Below, in pieces: positions 23,490 through 34,598 of a stretch of DNA of 64,000 nt. Each line of letters starts with the position of its first letter. Position 1 is the stretch's first letter. The notes beneath the pieces are model-generated. The model did not search any database. It was not told the origin of the DNA and saw only the letters and a program-made list of their open reading frames with translations. Source of the DNA: Talaromyces rugulosus (lineage: Eukaryota > Ascomycota > Eurotiomycetes > Eurotiales > Trichocomaceae); the NCBI RefSeq assembly GCF_013368755.1, contig NC_049564.1, positions 4,038,001-4,102,000 on the forward strand, given 5' to 3'. A program made the position numbers and the translations under genes.

Positions 23490-25738
23490 ATGTTTCTCAC
23501 GTTTGGGTCATCACGAGGTACCGACGAGCCCCCATGTAATCCCAAACATGCAAAACGGAGCCGACGAAGGTCTACAACGCATGCCTGCACATCATGCCGT
23601 CGCCGTAAGATCAAATGCGATGGCGAGAAGCCCTGTGAGGCCTGTCAATGGTACAAGACGCCCGAGTTGTGTCTCTACCCGGCACGCGCGTCATCCCAAA
23701 TGTAAGAAATAACGACAAATGAAGAAGAAAAAAGACTAAATTAAATAGTCGCTTGGAGAAACCCGCGACAACAACATCCAACTATCGACGTACACTGGAA
23801 ACGCTCTTTCCAGGCACTGTCCCAGAGGACCTCGTTCATTTATCACGAGAGCAGCTGTTGGATTTGCTTACCTCAGTTGAACCCCAAAATTCTAATCAAG
23901 ATATACACGCTGCGGCCCCGTCCGTAGACACTCATGACTCGACGCTTTCGCAGGAAGAGACCGGTCTAGAGTCTCTGCATTCGATGCCAGACTATGAATT
24001 GGATGAACATGATTTTACAAGCAACTCGGATTCGATCGAGCATATATCAGACGACGTTAATGCACTTTCCCTTTCGGCTCTGCATACCACCTCCTACTTG
24101 GGTGTCTCATCGATACAGGCCGCATTGAAAGTCATTGCGTGGCTACACCCAGAGTTTGAGTCAGACTTTCCCCTCCCCGTGCACAAGGGAAAAAGCAGTT
24201 CATTATCCCACTCATCACCATCCCAACATTTCTTACCAGCTGCGGAAACACAAATTCTGGACGCATATTTCGTCAATTTCCAACCGTTTTCGCCGCTTTT
24301 GGATGAAAGAGAATTCCGTGCGAGTCACTCCACTGGTCTGCGGAAGGACGATAAATGGCTAGCATTGCTCAACATTGTTCTCGCCCTGGGCACGATCGCA
24401 ATCGCAGGTGCCGACGTTCATACCCACCGGCCATTTTTTGACCGTTCAATGAGTCATTTGAACCTGAGTTCGCTGGGGAACCCAAGCCTAGAAGTTGTGC
24501 AGGCCCTGGCACTCATAGGTGGTTGGTACTGTCACTATATCAGTCAGCCGAATCTTGGATATTCCTTGATGGGTGCTGCTCTACGAATGGCGGTTACGTT
24601 GGGCCTACACCGTGAACCACACAAGTATATGCCAGATCCTGCATGGACCGCCCACCAGGAACATAAACGTCGCATCTGGTGGTCACTTTCCTGTCTAGAG
24701 ATCTGGGGCCATGAGACTCTTGGCCGGGTAAGCATTGATTGTTTTGGCCCAAGCACTACAGTTAATATACCTCGCCAGCTCGAGAAGGTACGCCCCCTGA
24801 CTCCATTTCTGAATACTACCAGCAATTATTTCTCTTTCTTTAACCGCTACTCGTAGGAAAATTACTTGGATATTCTTCCATTAATAGAAAACATCCGATT
24901 CGTGAAGATTGCCTCAAAAATACAGGATTCTCTCGCGGCTCTCCCAACCTTGCCGTATGCGGATATGTTTGATATGGACTCCCAACTACTTCAATGGTGG
25001 GAGAATCTACCTCCGATCCTAAAAGACTACGAGCCCTATCCCGAGTCGTTGTACACGGTGCGAACTGTCATGCGCTGGCGATATTACAATCAACGTATCT
25101 TACTTTATCGACCCTCCCTCTTAAGCTTCGCGATGCGACAGGTTCCATTTATGGCTGTCCGAACTGAGGACTGCACAGCGATCCGGAAATGCTGCGAAAT
25201 CGCTGAGATACTGATCCGAGACATTTCATTGACAACAGGGTTGAACCAAGTTGTTGGGTGGAATGCTGTCTGGTTATTATTCCAGGCTACTATGGTCCCA
25301 TTAATTTGTTTGTCAGCTAGCACCGCAGAGGTCGATTCCTTTACTTCCTTCGATGGTTGCAAGACGCAGGTTGAAACAGCCTTAGTAACTCTTGATCGCA
25401 TGCGGCCCTACGGACTCACTGCAGCACGTTCTTGCGAGGTTGTTTCTCGCCTTCTCGAAGCAAGTTTGCGTTGTCCCCCGATGGGTCCAACTAATGACAA
25501 CTTTGCGGGGCTCGGCTCACAAGATTTCTCAGTGGTGAACGCTTCAGAGAACTATCAGCAAATGAGTCAAGACATGGTGTTCGACCAGAGTGCTAACTCC
25601 TTCGAAGATTATTGGTCCTATTGCATGTGGCAGTATCTGAATCTACCTACCCCCAACGAAATGTGGCCAGAAATCCCCAATATCAACTCTGAAAACGAGA
25701 TGATTTGTCCCTTGGACCCTACAGGGGAAGGCGCATAA
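23490..25738 (+). CDS. Zn2Cys6 transcription factor with fungal-specific domain, 710 aa
   Basis: Predicted nuclear DNA-binding regulator. Exons: 23490-23701, 23749-24787, 24857-25738. The binuclear zinc cluster is complete: Cys 33, 36, 43, 49, 52 and 61 (C-x2-C-x6-C-x5-C-x2-C-x8-C) with a basic loop RRRKIK. The rest matches the fungal_trans (PF04082-type) middle-homology region, including LDAYFVNFQPFSP and an RRIWWSL-like motif. It is divergent from the hydrolase and next to the adenylation gene, so a pathway-specific role is plausible but inferred. The second intron (24788-24856) shares its first 38 bases with sequence at 16547. The ATG at 23490 is the first in-frame one. Confidence 0.88.
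24788..24825 (+). repeat. Intron segment shared with 16547-16583
   Basis: The first 38 bases of this 69-base intron recur at 16.55 kb with about 90% identity by eye. The remaining intron sequence, T-rich to the TAG acceptor, is not shared. Confidence 0.55.
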
Positions 25739-26352
25739 CACGTCCAGCATGCTATGGGAAAGACCTATTTTAGATGTCTTTTAATGTATATTACGATGCT
25801 TTATAGCCAATTTTAACGATAATTACGCATTCTTCATAGGTGGGGCTTTCTTCTTGAATGTGTCGGGATTTGTATAGTCGTATCATAAGGTTTAGGTTAT
25901 AATAGTACCGACCTTAGTACTCCGTACACCCCACAAATATGGGGTAGTGTTTTGACGCTTAGGCAAATGCGCGAACATTATTCCGCGTATTCCGTGCCAA
26001 AAAGGGCTATGATCCGCATTACCGTTGTCGCCAATAAGCCCTAGTAATCCCTCACAGTGTAGCCCTAATCCTCAAGGGGCTGTATATGAAGCGACCATCC
26101 GATCTTTATTCACGACTATACCAGCAAAAAGAGACATGATCAGCATTAAACTGATGGCTGTATCACATAAATAAATGAGATCAAAATTGGGCTCGCAAAG
26201 CCATTCCGTGTCCATATTCGTCAAGGAGCTCCTAAAATGCACCTATGCTGTGCACTGCGTGTGTGTATATAAAAAGGGCAATAAACACACCACAACTGGA
26301 CACACCCAGCACTGAAACCAACATAAAAGAATTTGAGATAGTTCAAGCAACC
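25739..26352. other. Promoter region of the GH5 mannanase
   Basis: A 614-base spacer. It contains a TATA box at 26266 and otherwise AT-rich sequence. No gene is seen. Confidence 0.55.
26266..26274 (+). promoter_or_regulatory. TATA box of the GH5 mannanase gene
   Basis: TATATAAAA lies 79-87 bases before the start codon at 26353, the usual spacing for a strongly induced secreted-enzyme gene. It is followed by AC-rich leader sequence. Confidence 0.6.
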
Positions 26353-27659
26353 ATGAAGACCACTACTATCCTAACCACCACCTGTTTCGTCTTCTCGCAA
26401 GTGGCGTCTTACGCCATGGGAATTCCAACTTCGGGTATGTAGCATTCAACATTGAATGTGTGCAAAGAGCTTGCATGGTTGCTGACAGCATTACGTTAGG
26501 CACATATAAACGGAGTAATACAACTTTTCCCGGCACAAGTGGACTGGATTTCACTATCGACGGTACTGCTGGATATTTTGCTGGTAGCAACGCTTACTGG
26601 CTAGCGTTTCTAACCGATAACGATGACGTCGATCAAGCTCTAGCTGACGCGGAGAGCTCTGGGCTGCGTATCATGCGTATCTGGGGTTTCAACGACGTTA
26701 ACACGGTTCCTACTGATAACTCCGTGTATTTTCAACTTCTCGCGGATGGGAAAGCGACGGTCAATACTGGCGCGGACGGTTTGGAGCGTCTAGACTACGT
26801 CGTTTCTTCCGCCGAGAGCCACAACATCAAGTTGATCATCAACTTTGTAAACTATTGGTCAGATTATGGTGGAATGGCAGCCTATGTTAACGCGTTTGGT
26901 GGTAGCCTTACTTCTTGGTATACCGACGATGAAAGCCAAGCAGCCTATCAGAATTATATCAAGACCGTCATCTCGAGATACATCGATTCGCCGGCAATAT
27001 TTGCTTGGGAACTTGCCAATGAGCCTCGTTGCAGCAGTTGCAATGTCTCAGTAATCCATGACTGGGTTGCGTCTACCAGTGCCTTCATCAAATCAATAGA
27101 CTCGACGCATCTGGTGGCCATTGGAGATGGTTTGGGACCCCTGCTCATTTTCAATTCCAGTTAAGTTACTGACGTCTTTTACAGAGGGGTTCGGCTTGGA
27201 TATCAACTCCGATGGAAGCTATCCTTACGGCTATTCCGAGGGCTCTAACTTTACCTTGAACCTAGAGGTTGATACCATCGACTTTGGCACATTCCATCTT
27301 TATCCTTCCAACTGTGGGCACTCTTTCCCTGACTACATATTACCCACTGCTAACTTCTTTACCAAGGGGGTACTTCTGACTCTTTCGGTAGTCCCTGGGT
27401 CACTGCGCATGGCGATGCATGTGCAGCAGCAGGAAAACCCTGTCTTTTTGAGGAGTATGGCGTGAAATCAGACAAATGTAGCGTTGAAGGAGAATGGCAG
27501 AAAACAGCGGTCGGTACTAAAGGTATCGGTGCGGATACCTTCTGGCAATTTGGAGACACTCTAAAAAGTTCCGGAAAGTCTCCGAATGATGACTACACTG
27601 TCTACTATGGTACTGATGACTACACTTGTTTGGTCACCGAACATATCGCGGCAATCTAG
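26353..27659 (+). CDS. Secreted GH5 endo-beta-1,4-mannanase, 377 aa
   Basis: Cuts internal beta-1,4 linkages of mannan, gluco- and galactomannan by retaining chemistry outside the cell. Exons: 26353-26434, 26500-27129, 27185-27313, 27367-27659, all frame-consistent. A Thr-rich hydrophobic N-terminus of about 22 residues is a signal peptide. The catalytic domain shows [16 protein letters not shown], the acid/base glutamate at about 202 in WELANEPRC, and the nucleophile within LFEEYG (Glu 309/310). These are hallmarks of fungal GH5 subfamily 7 mannanases. No carbohydrate-binding module is attached. The length is usual for single-domain members. It is the first gene of the proposed mannan cluster. 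Confidence 0.93.
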
Positions 27660-28180
27660 GGCTGGCCATGAAAGGAAGAGACCCAAAGATACCTGAAAAC
27701 TCACTGGGACGAATACCCTCTCTTTCCATCTATTTCTCTATTTCCCTTATCTTATTTTCTCTCTATTTGCGGTTTATTTCTTATAGCGATTTTTATTTTC
27801 GCTTCAGGACATATGCAAATATTAAGAAGATTTCGTCTTCGTTGGAACTTGTTATTATACAGCAAAATTACAAGACTCAATCTTTATACATAACCTAAAC
27901 TAAAAAAATGTCAGAGATGTTTTATACAACAGATTTACCTAAAGAAGTTGAATTCTATAAGGGTGATGATATACAATCATAGTTTATAGTTCGTCACAAA
28001 CGGAAAAGATATTAATTTCCCCTACCTACGTAGTACAAATACTCCCACAACAATACACAGGACAACGACCCTAAAATTTTAAAATTAAAATTAAATAGTA
28101 GATCTATTATTAATATAATATCTTATAATAAAAACTAAGTAAATATCATAATAAATATTACTACATGTAAGAAAAGGAAG

Positions 28181-28409
28181 TGTGAGAACCGGCGCATCAC
28201 CAGAGCCAGGACCGGCATATACTGCTCGGACCTAGGGGCTACACCAGTCCTTATAAGGGAACAAGGGCAACAACCCTAAATTGAACCATGGAACCACAGG
28301 GGAGGAACTTATCTTCGCACAAGCAGTTAAGAACTAGTTTAGTTCTATAGTTACCTATAGCTTTGCATCAGAGAATCCATTTGCTTGCCCTCTAAAACAC
28401 TTCCTCACA
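28181..28409. mobile_element. Solo LTR with 5-base target duplication
   Basis: The segment begins TGTGAG and ends CTCACA, the short TG...CA inverted ends of LTRs. It is flanked on both sides by GGAAG (28176-28180 and 28410-28414), a perfect 5-base target-site duplication. Its 229-base length is typical of fungal LTRs. No internal region is present, so it is a solo LTR left by recombination. Superfamily cannot be set. Confidence 0.75.
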
Positions 28410-28469
28410 GGAAGCTATATAATATGAGAATAATTTTATAATCAATACCGGAAAATGTAGGAACACGGA

Positions 28470-28956
28470 TACCGCTCAGCAACGTTGTGGCGACGTTATG
28501 TGGGTTTGCTACGTATCAAGAAGACTAGACAAGCCTTACCGTTGCAAATGTCACTATCTATCCAACTTTCTAACGACATATTGGCAATGTGGTGACATTG
28601 TAAAGTGTGAAATGGTTGCAAACTGCTTGCAAGTTGTAGAAATCTGATACGTCTATATTTCCTGATACGTTGCAAATTGAATTAAAATTGATTTTCATTG
28701 GGTTTTCGTATAAATTATATGGTTGCAGGATGGTTGCAAAGTTCAAAATGTATCAAGATTTCGATACGTTGCAAAAATTGGTAACGTATCGAAATTAGAT
28801 ACGTTTCGGGTTTATATTACGTATCAAAACACGGATACAGTTCATAAATTGGTAACATATCAATAATGTAACGGTAGTAATACCGTTTTCTAATTACATC
28901 AGGTTGTATGGCCGTTACCAAGCCTGTCAACGTTGCCGCGACGTTGCCGATCGGTA
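28470..28956. mobile_element. TA-flanked element with ~30-base inverted repeats (Tc1/mariner-type MITE)
   Basis: The left end TA-CCGCTCAGCAACGTTGTGG and the reverse complement of the right end TA-CCGATCGGCAACGTCGCGG agree at about 24 of 34 positions. Differences are mostly transitions. Both ends border TA, the target of Tc1/mariner transposons. The interior has no ORF but many subterminal repeats of GATACGTTGCAA/ACGTATC type in both orientations. It is best read as a non-autonomous element. Confidence 0.65.
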
Positions 28957-29599
28957 TTGATGACCTTTACATATAATATAGTGCCTTTAGCCATGATAGT
29001 ATCTATCATTATCGCACGTTTGACAAGAGTTAAGTAATTACTTACTACATGTACTTATGAGAAAAGCCAACTTTGAACTCTAGCATTTCGAGGGTCAGTG
29101 GAAATTGGTGAAAGAAAATATTTTCACCCGCTCTTGGCTTTCCTCGGCATCCTTCAAATGATCGCACACGGATTGCCGATTCCTTCGCGTATTCGCACCC
29201 GTATAATATTCCATGGCCGAGCCCCACGTCGCGTGAAACCCCAAACTACGCCGTGACAGTTTCGGAAACCACCATTATGCGGGGACTTTCTGGAGAGAAG
29301 AGTCTGGGGAACCATCCACAAATCGCCACACTAGTACAAATCCAGAACGCACATGGCTGACAGCTCCGTGTCGTTTTCGGCCTAACACTTTTTCCCCGAA
29401 TCTCCTCACCATACGAATATTCGTCAAATTCAACAAGGATCAGGCTCGCTGCCGTGTTGTTTTGGGTATAGTGTTAAGTACTCCACATGATGTATTAGTA
29501 TAATCCCATCAAACATGCCGTCGAGACACTTCCCTACATTCCTTGGAAAACGCAGCTCGCGAAAGTCTTTGAAACACGTACGCCGTACTACATTGTACG

Positions 29600-31425
29600 A
29601 TGGCAGCGAACGAGAACGAGAAATCCGGGGAAGGCCAGTGTCCCTCCGGCACTCAGCAAGTGGTGAGTAGTGTGATGATCAGAAAGCAAGCCATCTTTTA
29701 CTGAGAAACTGTTTCCATCCCAGGAGAGCGTAGCCATCCAGACTGTGGTTGGTAGTGAAAGCTACAATGAAGCAGCGATACTGGAACCCCCTCAGCTTAC
29801 ACACCCAACCAACTTGTTACTCATTCTCTGTTTGATGGTAGGATTTTGCTGCCAGACCATGAATGGATTTGATGGTGCGCTTTTCAATGGTCTTCTTGCA
29901 AACGATATCTTCCTAGACTACTTCCATGGCTCCGATTCGGGAATCTGGGCTGGCCTGGTATCTGCCATGTACCAGATTGGAGGCGTTTGTGCTCTTCCGT
30001 TCGTTGGGCCCGCCATTGACACATGGGGTCGCCGTGTTGGCATGTTTTTGGGAAGCTTCTTGATTGTTGTGGGCACCATCGTGTGCGGCCTCACGATCTT
30101 TAACCCAACTGCTGGTCAATTCATGGGTGGCCGTTTCGTACTTGGCTTCGGTGTATCCATAGCCTCCGCCGCAGGTCCTATTTATGTCGCCGAGACTATT
30201 CACCCTTCTTTTCGCGGAATGGTCACAGGTTACTGCAATTCATTTTGGTTTATTGGCTCGATTCTTGCCTCTAGTTCTGTGCGCGGCGGCATCTCTCTTA
30301 CTACCAATGAGTCCTGGCAGATCCCCGTCTGGCTCCAGATGGTCTTCTCCGGTGGTATCATGTGTACATGCTGGATGATCCCCGAATCGCCTCGATGGCT
30401 CTATGTTAATGGGAAGCAAGAGAAGGCGGCCTCCGTTTTGACAAAATGGCATGGTCTAGGGAATCCCGAATCAGTATGGGCCAAGCTACAGGTCTCCGAG
30501 TATGAAGCTCATTTAAATATGTCTGGATCGGTAAATCCACCTCGGTCATTTTTATTTCTGTATTGTTTCTGACAAATGCCACAGGACAAGAAATTTTGGG
30601 ACTACAGTACTCTTTTCAATAGCCGAGCCAACTTTTATCGTCTTGCATGCAACTGCGTCTTCGCTATTTTCGCACAGTGGGCCGGAAATGGCGTCTTGAC
30701 ATATTTCTTAGTTCCGGCCCTCAAGGGTGCTGGCTTTACTTCCTCTGTAACTCAAGCCAACATCAACTTGGGCTATTCCTGCTTCCAATTCTTCTGGTCT
30801 CTCATCGGTGCTGGGTGTGTTGACAAAATTGGTCGACGTCCGATGATGCTTTATGGAATGGCCAGCTGCTCTCTTGTTTGGATCGGAGTCCTTACAGCCT
30901 CAAGCCAAGTTACCGATTCACAAGGCAATATCAACTCGGCCGCTTCTAATGCTACACTTGCCTTCATTTTCATATTTGGCGGTGTTTTTTCTTTCAGCCT
31001 GACGCCACTTCAAGCCTTGTACCCTGTCGAAATTCTGTCCTACGAAATGCGTGCGAAGGGTATGGCATTTTCCTCCCTAGCTGTTAACGCTTCCGGCTTG
31101 CTTAATCAGTTCGCATGGCCGATCGCCTTGGCCAAGATTGGTTGGAAAACTTACATCATTTTTGTTGTTTGGGATGCAATCCAAACCGTCATTATGTATT
31201 TTTTGCTCCCGGAGACCAAAAACCGAACAGTATGTCATTCTATGCTTTCTTTTATTTTTCGTTCGGCTTTTAAATTCAAAATCATATTTGCTAACAAGAC
31301 ACTAGCTCGAGGAACTTGATGTTATTTTCGAGGCCCGTAACCCGGTTAAGGAGTCGACGAAACCCACCAGAATTGCAGTCGATATGGACAACAACGTAGT
31401 GGGATTAAAGGGTGACGACGCATAA
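29600..31425 (+). CDS. MFS sugar transporter, lactose/cellodextrin-permease type, 544 aa
   Basis: Predicted plasma-membrane sugar:H+ symporter of the sugar porter family. Exons: 29600-29662, 29724-30530, 30585-31229, 31306-31425, all in frame. Twelve hydrophobic segments surround the signatures: DTWGRR, PESPRWL before the central loop, DKIGRRP, PVEILSYEMRAKG and the final PETKNRT-LEELD. PVEILSYE-RAKG with WPIALAKIGWKTY is typical of the LAC12/cellodextrin transporter branch, which moves oligosaccharides rather than hexoses. Placement between mannanase and beta-mannosidase genes suggests import of manno-oligosaccharides; this is an inference. The first exon encodes only 21 residues. Confidence 0.88.
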
Positions 31426-32535
31426 TTCGTCAATTGAAGGCTACTAAAACTTTCTTGTTCAATTAACTCGATAAAACATAAAACACTTCTTTTACTAGGA
31501 TGATTGACTTTGAGGTGTAATCTCATCACAACTTGAATTCCGTGTACGTATGAAAACGGCAACGCCCACCATGTATATTTTGCAGGATAATAAGAAGTGT
31601 TGTTATGTCGCTTGAGCCTAATAAAAAATCTACAAATTAATTGCTCCATATTAATCATTAAAAGACCCAAAGAATCCTTAGCGGATGGACGGCCAGGTGA
31701 CCATGTGTTGTCCCCGAACTGGTTCTTACAGCAAATTGTAGTATAATATCATATAAGCTGTAAATAAGTTTTTCAAAAACAATATTAAACTTTAAGGAAT
31801 TTCAATCCTACTTAGGAAATAGCGTCGCGCAATTTATTTATTCAAATATTCACTCTTACGAATATTAGACTCGAAGGGGGAGCTGGCCTTTTATACAAGG
31901 CAATATAAATCTTCTATTAAATATAAATACATTGGATGAAGTGCACACAGACCTTTAGACTCAGTTAACATATGTCGAACTGGACGAAGCAGGTTAGATC
32001 TTGAGGCTCTAAAACGCATGAGAAAGCTTTGCTTGATGAAATGACTGAATTGACCGTGTGTAAGGATAAGTACAGGCTTTGTGTGTGGTTCGCTAATAAA
32101 AACTGTTTCCTTCGTTCGCTTCCACGTTACCGCAGGTTGCCTAAGGCCGAAATGTCGACAACATGTACAAAATCACTCCAAAAAATCACTGCTCGTAACA
32201 TGAAACAGGGATCATATTTTTTCATGGAACAACCGCTGTATAGATGAAGGCCTTGTTATCTACATGTGTGGGTGTTCTATAGGCCCTTATACATATGTAT
32301 CATGCACAACAAGAGAACTCTTGCAATGTTTTACATTAGTTACTCATTGATAAAGGAGTGTAGATTGGTAACTAAGATAATCCAAAAACAAAGTATCAGG
32401 AATGTGATTTCAGTGATATGATATGTGACCCCTAGCTTCCTTGCCCTGTACGTACCATCAATTGATACACACCATTCTAGGTGATCATAGAACGGCAACC
32501 CTAAGAATTTTATCGAGTGCGGCAGATTAGGATTC
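31426..32535. other. Convergent spacer between transporter and GH134
   Basis: A 1.1-kb AT-rich spacer holding the 3' ends of the transporter (+) and GH134 (-). The ORFs at 31302-31670 (reverse) and 32029-32247 show nothing recognisable. Confidence 0.5.
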
Positions 32536-33339
32536 CTATATAGCTTGGACGTCAACCCAGAAACGAGTATCATCAGTCTGAAACTTAGTATCACTCTCGA
32601 TCTGCTCTTGAATCCATGCCACAGCATCCTTGTAGCCTGTTTATTATGTGAGCTGAGCGATTCTTGGACCAGGTTTTCATATGCCACACTCACCAGTAAT
32701 GTCCGCTGTGTCCGGGTCCTCAACACCTGACTGTCCATCGCGATGGCCGGAAAACCAAACATCATAGCCATAATGCTCCTCGCCATCATGACGGGCTTGC
32801 ACGTCCTTGCCCAGGTCGGAACTAACGCTTAGGTGTTAGCTACCATAGATGTAGGATCATAGGTTTAGGGACAAATTACTTGAGAATAGCGCCGTCATCA
32901 ACCTGGCCAACAGTCTCGCCGAGGAATTCCGACGCAGAAGTACGCAGCATGTACCAATTTTGCTTGAAGATGCCAAAGTTGGTACCATCGCCTGTCTTCC
33001 CGTCACCTAAAAGACACAAATGTTAGCATTATTACCCATTTTAGGGACATCATTTAAGCTTACCATAAGTATAATCGGTAGTCATTGTTTTCCTGCCAAT
33101 TGTCAGTTGGGTGCTCTATACATGCACAGAATATGGGAATCGACTGACGTCTCCAGCATGGCTATAGCGAGATCGCGCGTGGTTCCACCGACATCCAAAA
33201 CTGCCTGCTTTCGACTTCCGAGTCCAGAAACAGTCTCATTGCCTCGATCGTCATCGCGAGCGATAAGACGTCCTGCCACCGAGTACGAGAACGCTGCAGG
33301 CACAAGGGCCATAGCACTGACAACACTGATGAGCTGCAT
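32536..33339 (-). CDS. Secreted GH134 endo-beta-1,4-mannanase, 191 aa
   Basis: GH134 enzymes are small, lysozyme-like inverting mannanases, first characterised from Aspergillus nidulans. Five exons (reverse): 33339-33149, 33092-33064, 33006-32880, 32821-32694, 32636-32536; every junction keeps frame. A signal peptide (about residues 1-18) is followed by a short Arg-rich propeptide-like stretch. The mature part shows TYGDGKTGDGTNFGIFKQNW, WYMLRTSASEF and HDGEEHYGYDVWF, as expected of the family. Glu 63 (MLET) and Asp 75 (YGDG) are 12 residues apart, the spacing of the catalytic Glu/Asp pair reported for GH134. The gene is divergent from the GH2 beta-mannosidase. The 29-base second exon makes automated models prone to error. 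Confidence 0.87.
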
Positions 33340-33435
33340 TATGAAATACCGCCGAGTTACTGATTGGTCTTGATAATTTAGATGATTTGTATGATTGAGA
33401 TGCACGAGGAGCAAAAGTTGGGAGGAGCTGGCCTC

Positions 33436-33444
33436 CTTTTATGT
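33436..33444 (-). promoter_or_regulatory. Possible TATA box of GH134
   Basis: On the reverse strand CATAAAAGG lies about 97-105 bases upstream of the start codon at 33339. The spacing is suitable, but the match is not perfect. Confidence 0.4.
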
Positions 33445-34089
33445 TTACGAGATTACTATAACCATGCTTCGAATTCAAGACTGTCAATCAGCAGTAGATA
33501 TTTCCCCAGTAGTCCTAGTCCACTGGAAGGGACAGCTCCAGTACCAGGTGACATGTTTCATGGTGAATATTACCTATTTCTGTTCGGACGCCGGGCAGCG
33601 GTATGACGGCCAAGTTAATGTCACACCGTGAAAATCTTGCCTCAATCTGACACGGAATTTTCATCAAGCTGAAGCATCAATGCCTCTATCCACCCCGTCA
33701 GACCGGCAGATCTTCTAAAGAAAAGGTACACATGCGAGACTTCATAAAACGTGTGAAATTGCTAATTCCTTGACAGATGGGGCTCCCAACCCCGGTGTAT
33801 TTATCAAATATTGCAGTATTTGAAATTTCAGGTCATTTTAAACTTTTAAGTTTTCACAGTATACATACAACTAGCGTGCAAAGACTTAAGTGAGCCAATT
33901 TAGCCAATGTCGTCATAAAAAGATGAAGAATAGTATGACCAAAATACCATAATCCTTACTAAGGGGTCCTTTTTTGGGAGGGTGGTAATTTCCCGGTCAA
34001 TAGCCAATAAGAAGCTTTGAAACAGCCTACATGCCACTTTTTCTAGTTTCAGAAACTAACTCTATGTATTCATAACCCTACTCGCCATC

Positions 34090-34510
34090 GGCTCAACTGA
34101 ACGGGGCAGACTCCGTCTCTTTTTGAGCCTAGCGTCATACCCACTATCATTTAAATTAAGCGAACTACTAACTACGGAGTAGGTACTCCTAGTAGATAGC
34201 CTCGTTAATTTAAATACCCATGCCCCGTGGAACTTCCCATTGTCCTAAACCGAAATGGGTAGTTAATGGAGGATTCCGTCTTTTTTTGAGTTTAGCCTCA
34301 TTGTTTCAACACCTGTAGAACTATCTATAGAAAACCCCGCCATTTACCCCGAACTGAGCCAAACTGGGCAGTTCTAGTGAACAGACTCCGTCTCTTTTTG
34401 AGTCTAGCCTCATTTTCTTAACACCTGTCTAAATGCTCCTATTATCCGAAACTGAATTAGGCAGTACTAATGGATAAACTCCGTCTCTTTTTGAGCCTAG
34501 CCTCATTGCG
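34090..34510 (+). repeat. Four diverged direct repeats in the GH2 promoter
   Basis: The core ACTCCGTCTCTTTTTGAGCC followed by TAGCCTCATT recurs with few changes at 34109-34138, 34272-34302, 34384-34414 and 34477-34507. Each copy is preceded by a weaker block with CTGAA and GGCAGT-like words. The units are about 93-163 bases apart. The last copy ends about 90 bases before the beta-mannosidase ATG. Confidence 0.8.
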
Positions 34511-34598
34511 TTAAATCACTACTTGGTACTTATAATTGATTCTACCGTTTCACGTTTTTTTGTCTGTGAGACATTCGTGGTTTTAATCTCCCGCAAAG

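Larger units (their letters stand above)
27660..29599. other. AT-rich spacer with two mobile-element remnants
   Basis: This 1.94-kb spacer separates the GH5 gene and the transporter. It holds a solo LTR (28181-28409), a TA-flanked inverted-repeat element (28470-28956) and very AT-rich sequence near 28075-28160. The last 500 bases are presumably the transporter promoter. Confidence 0.6.
33340..34598. other. Divergent promoter region between GH134 and GH2 genes
   Basis: This 1.26-kb spacer separates two mannan-degrading genes. It holds a probable GH134 TATA element near 33436 and a four-copy diverged repeat (34090-34510) next to the GH2 start. No gene is seen. Confidence 0.6.
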
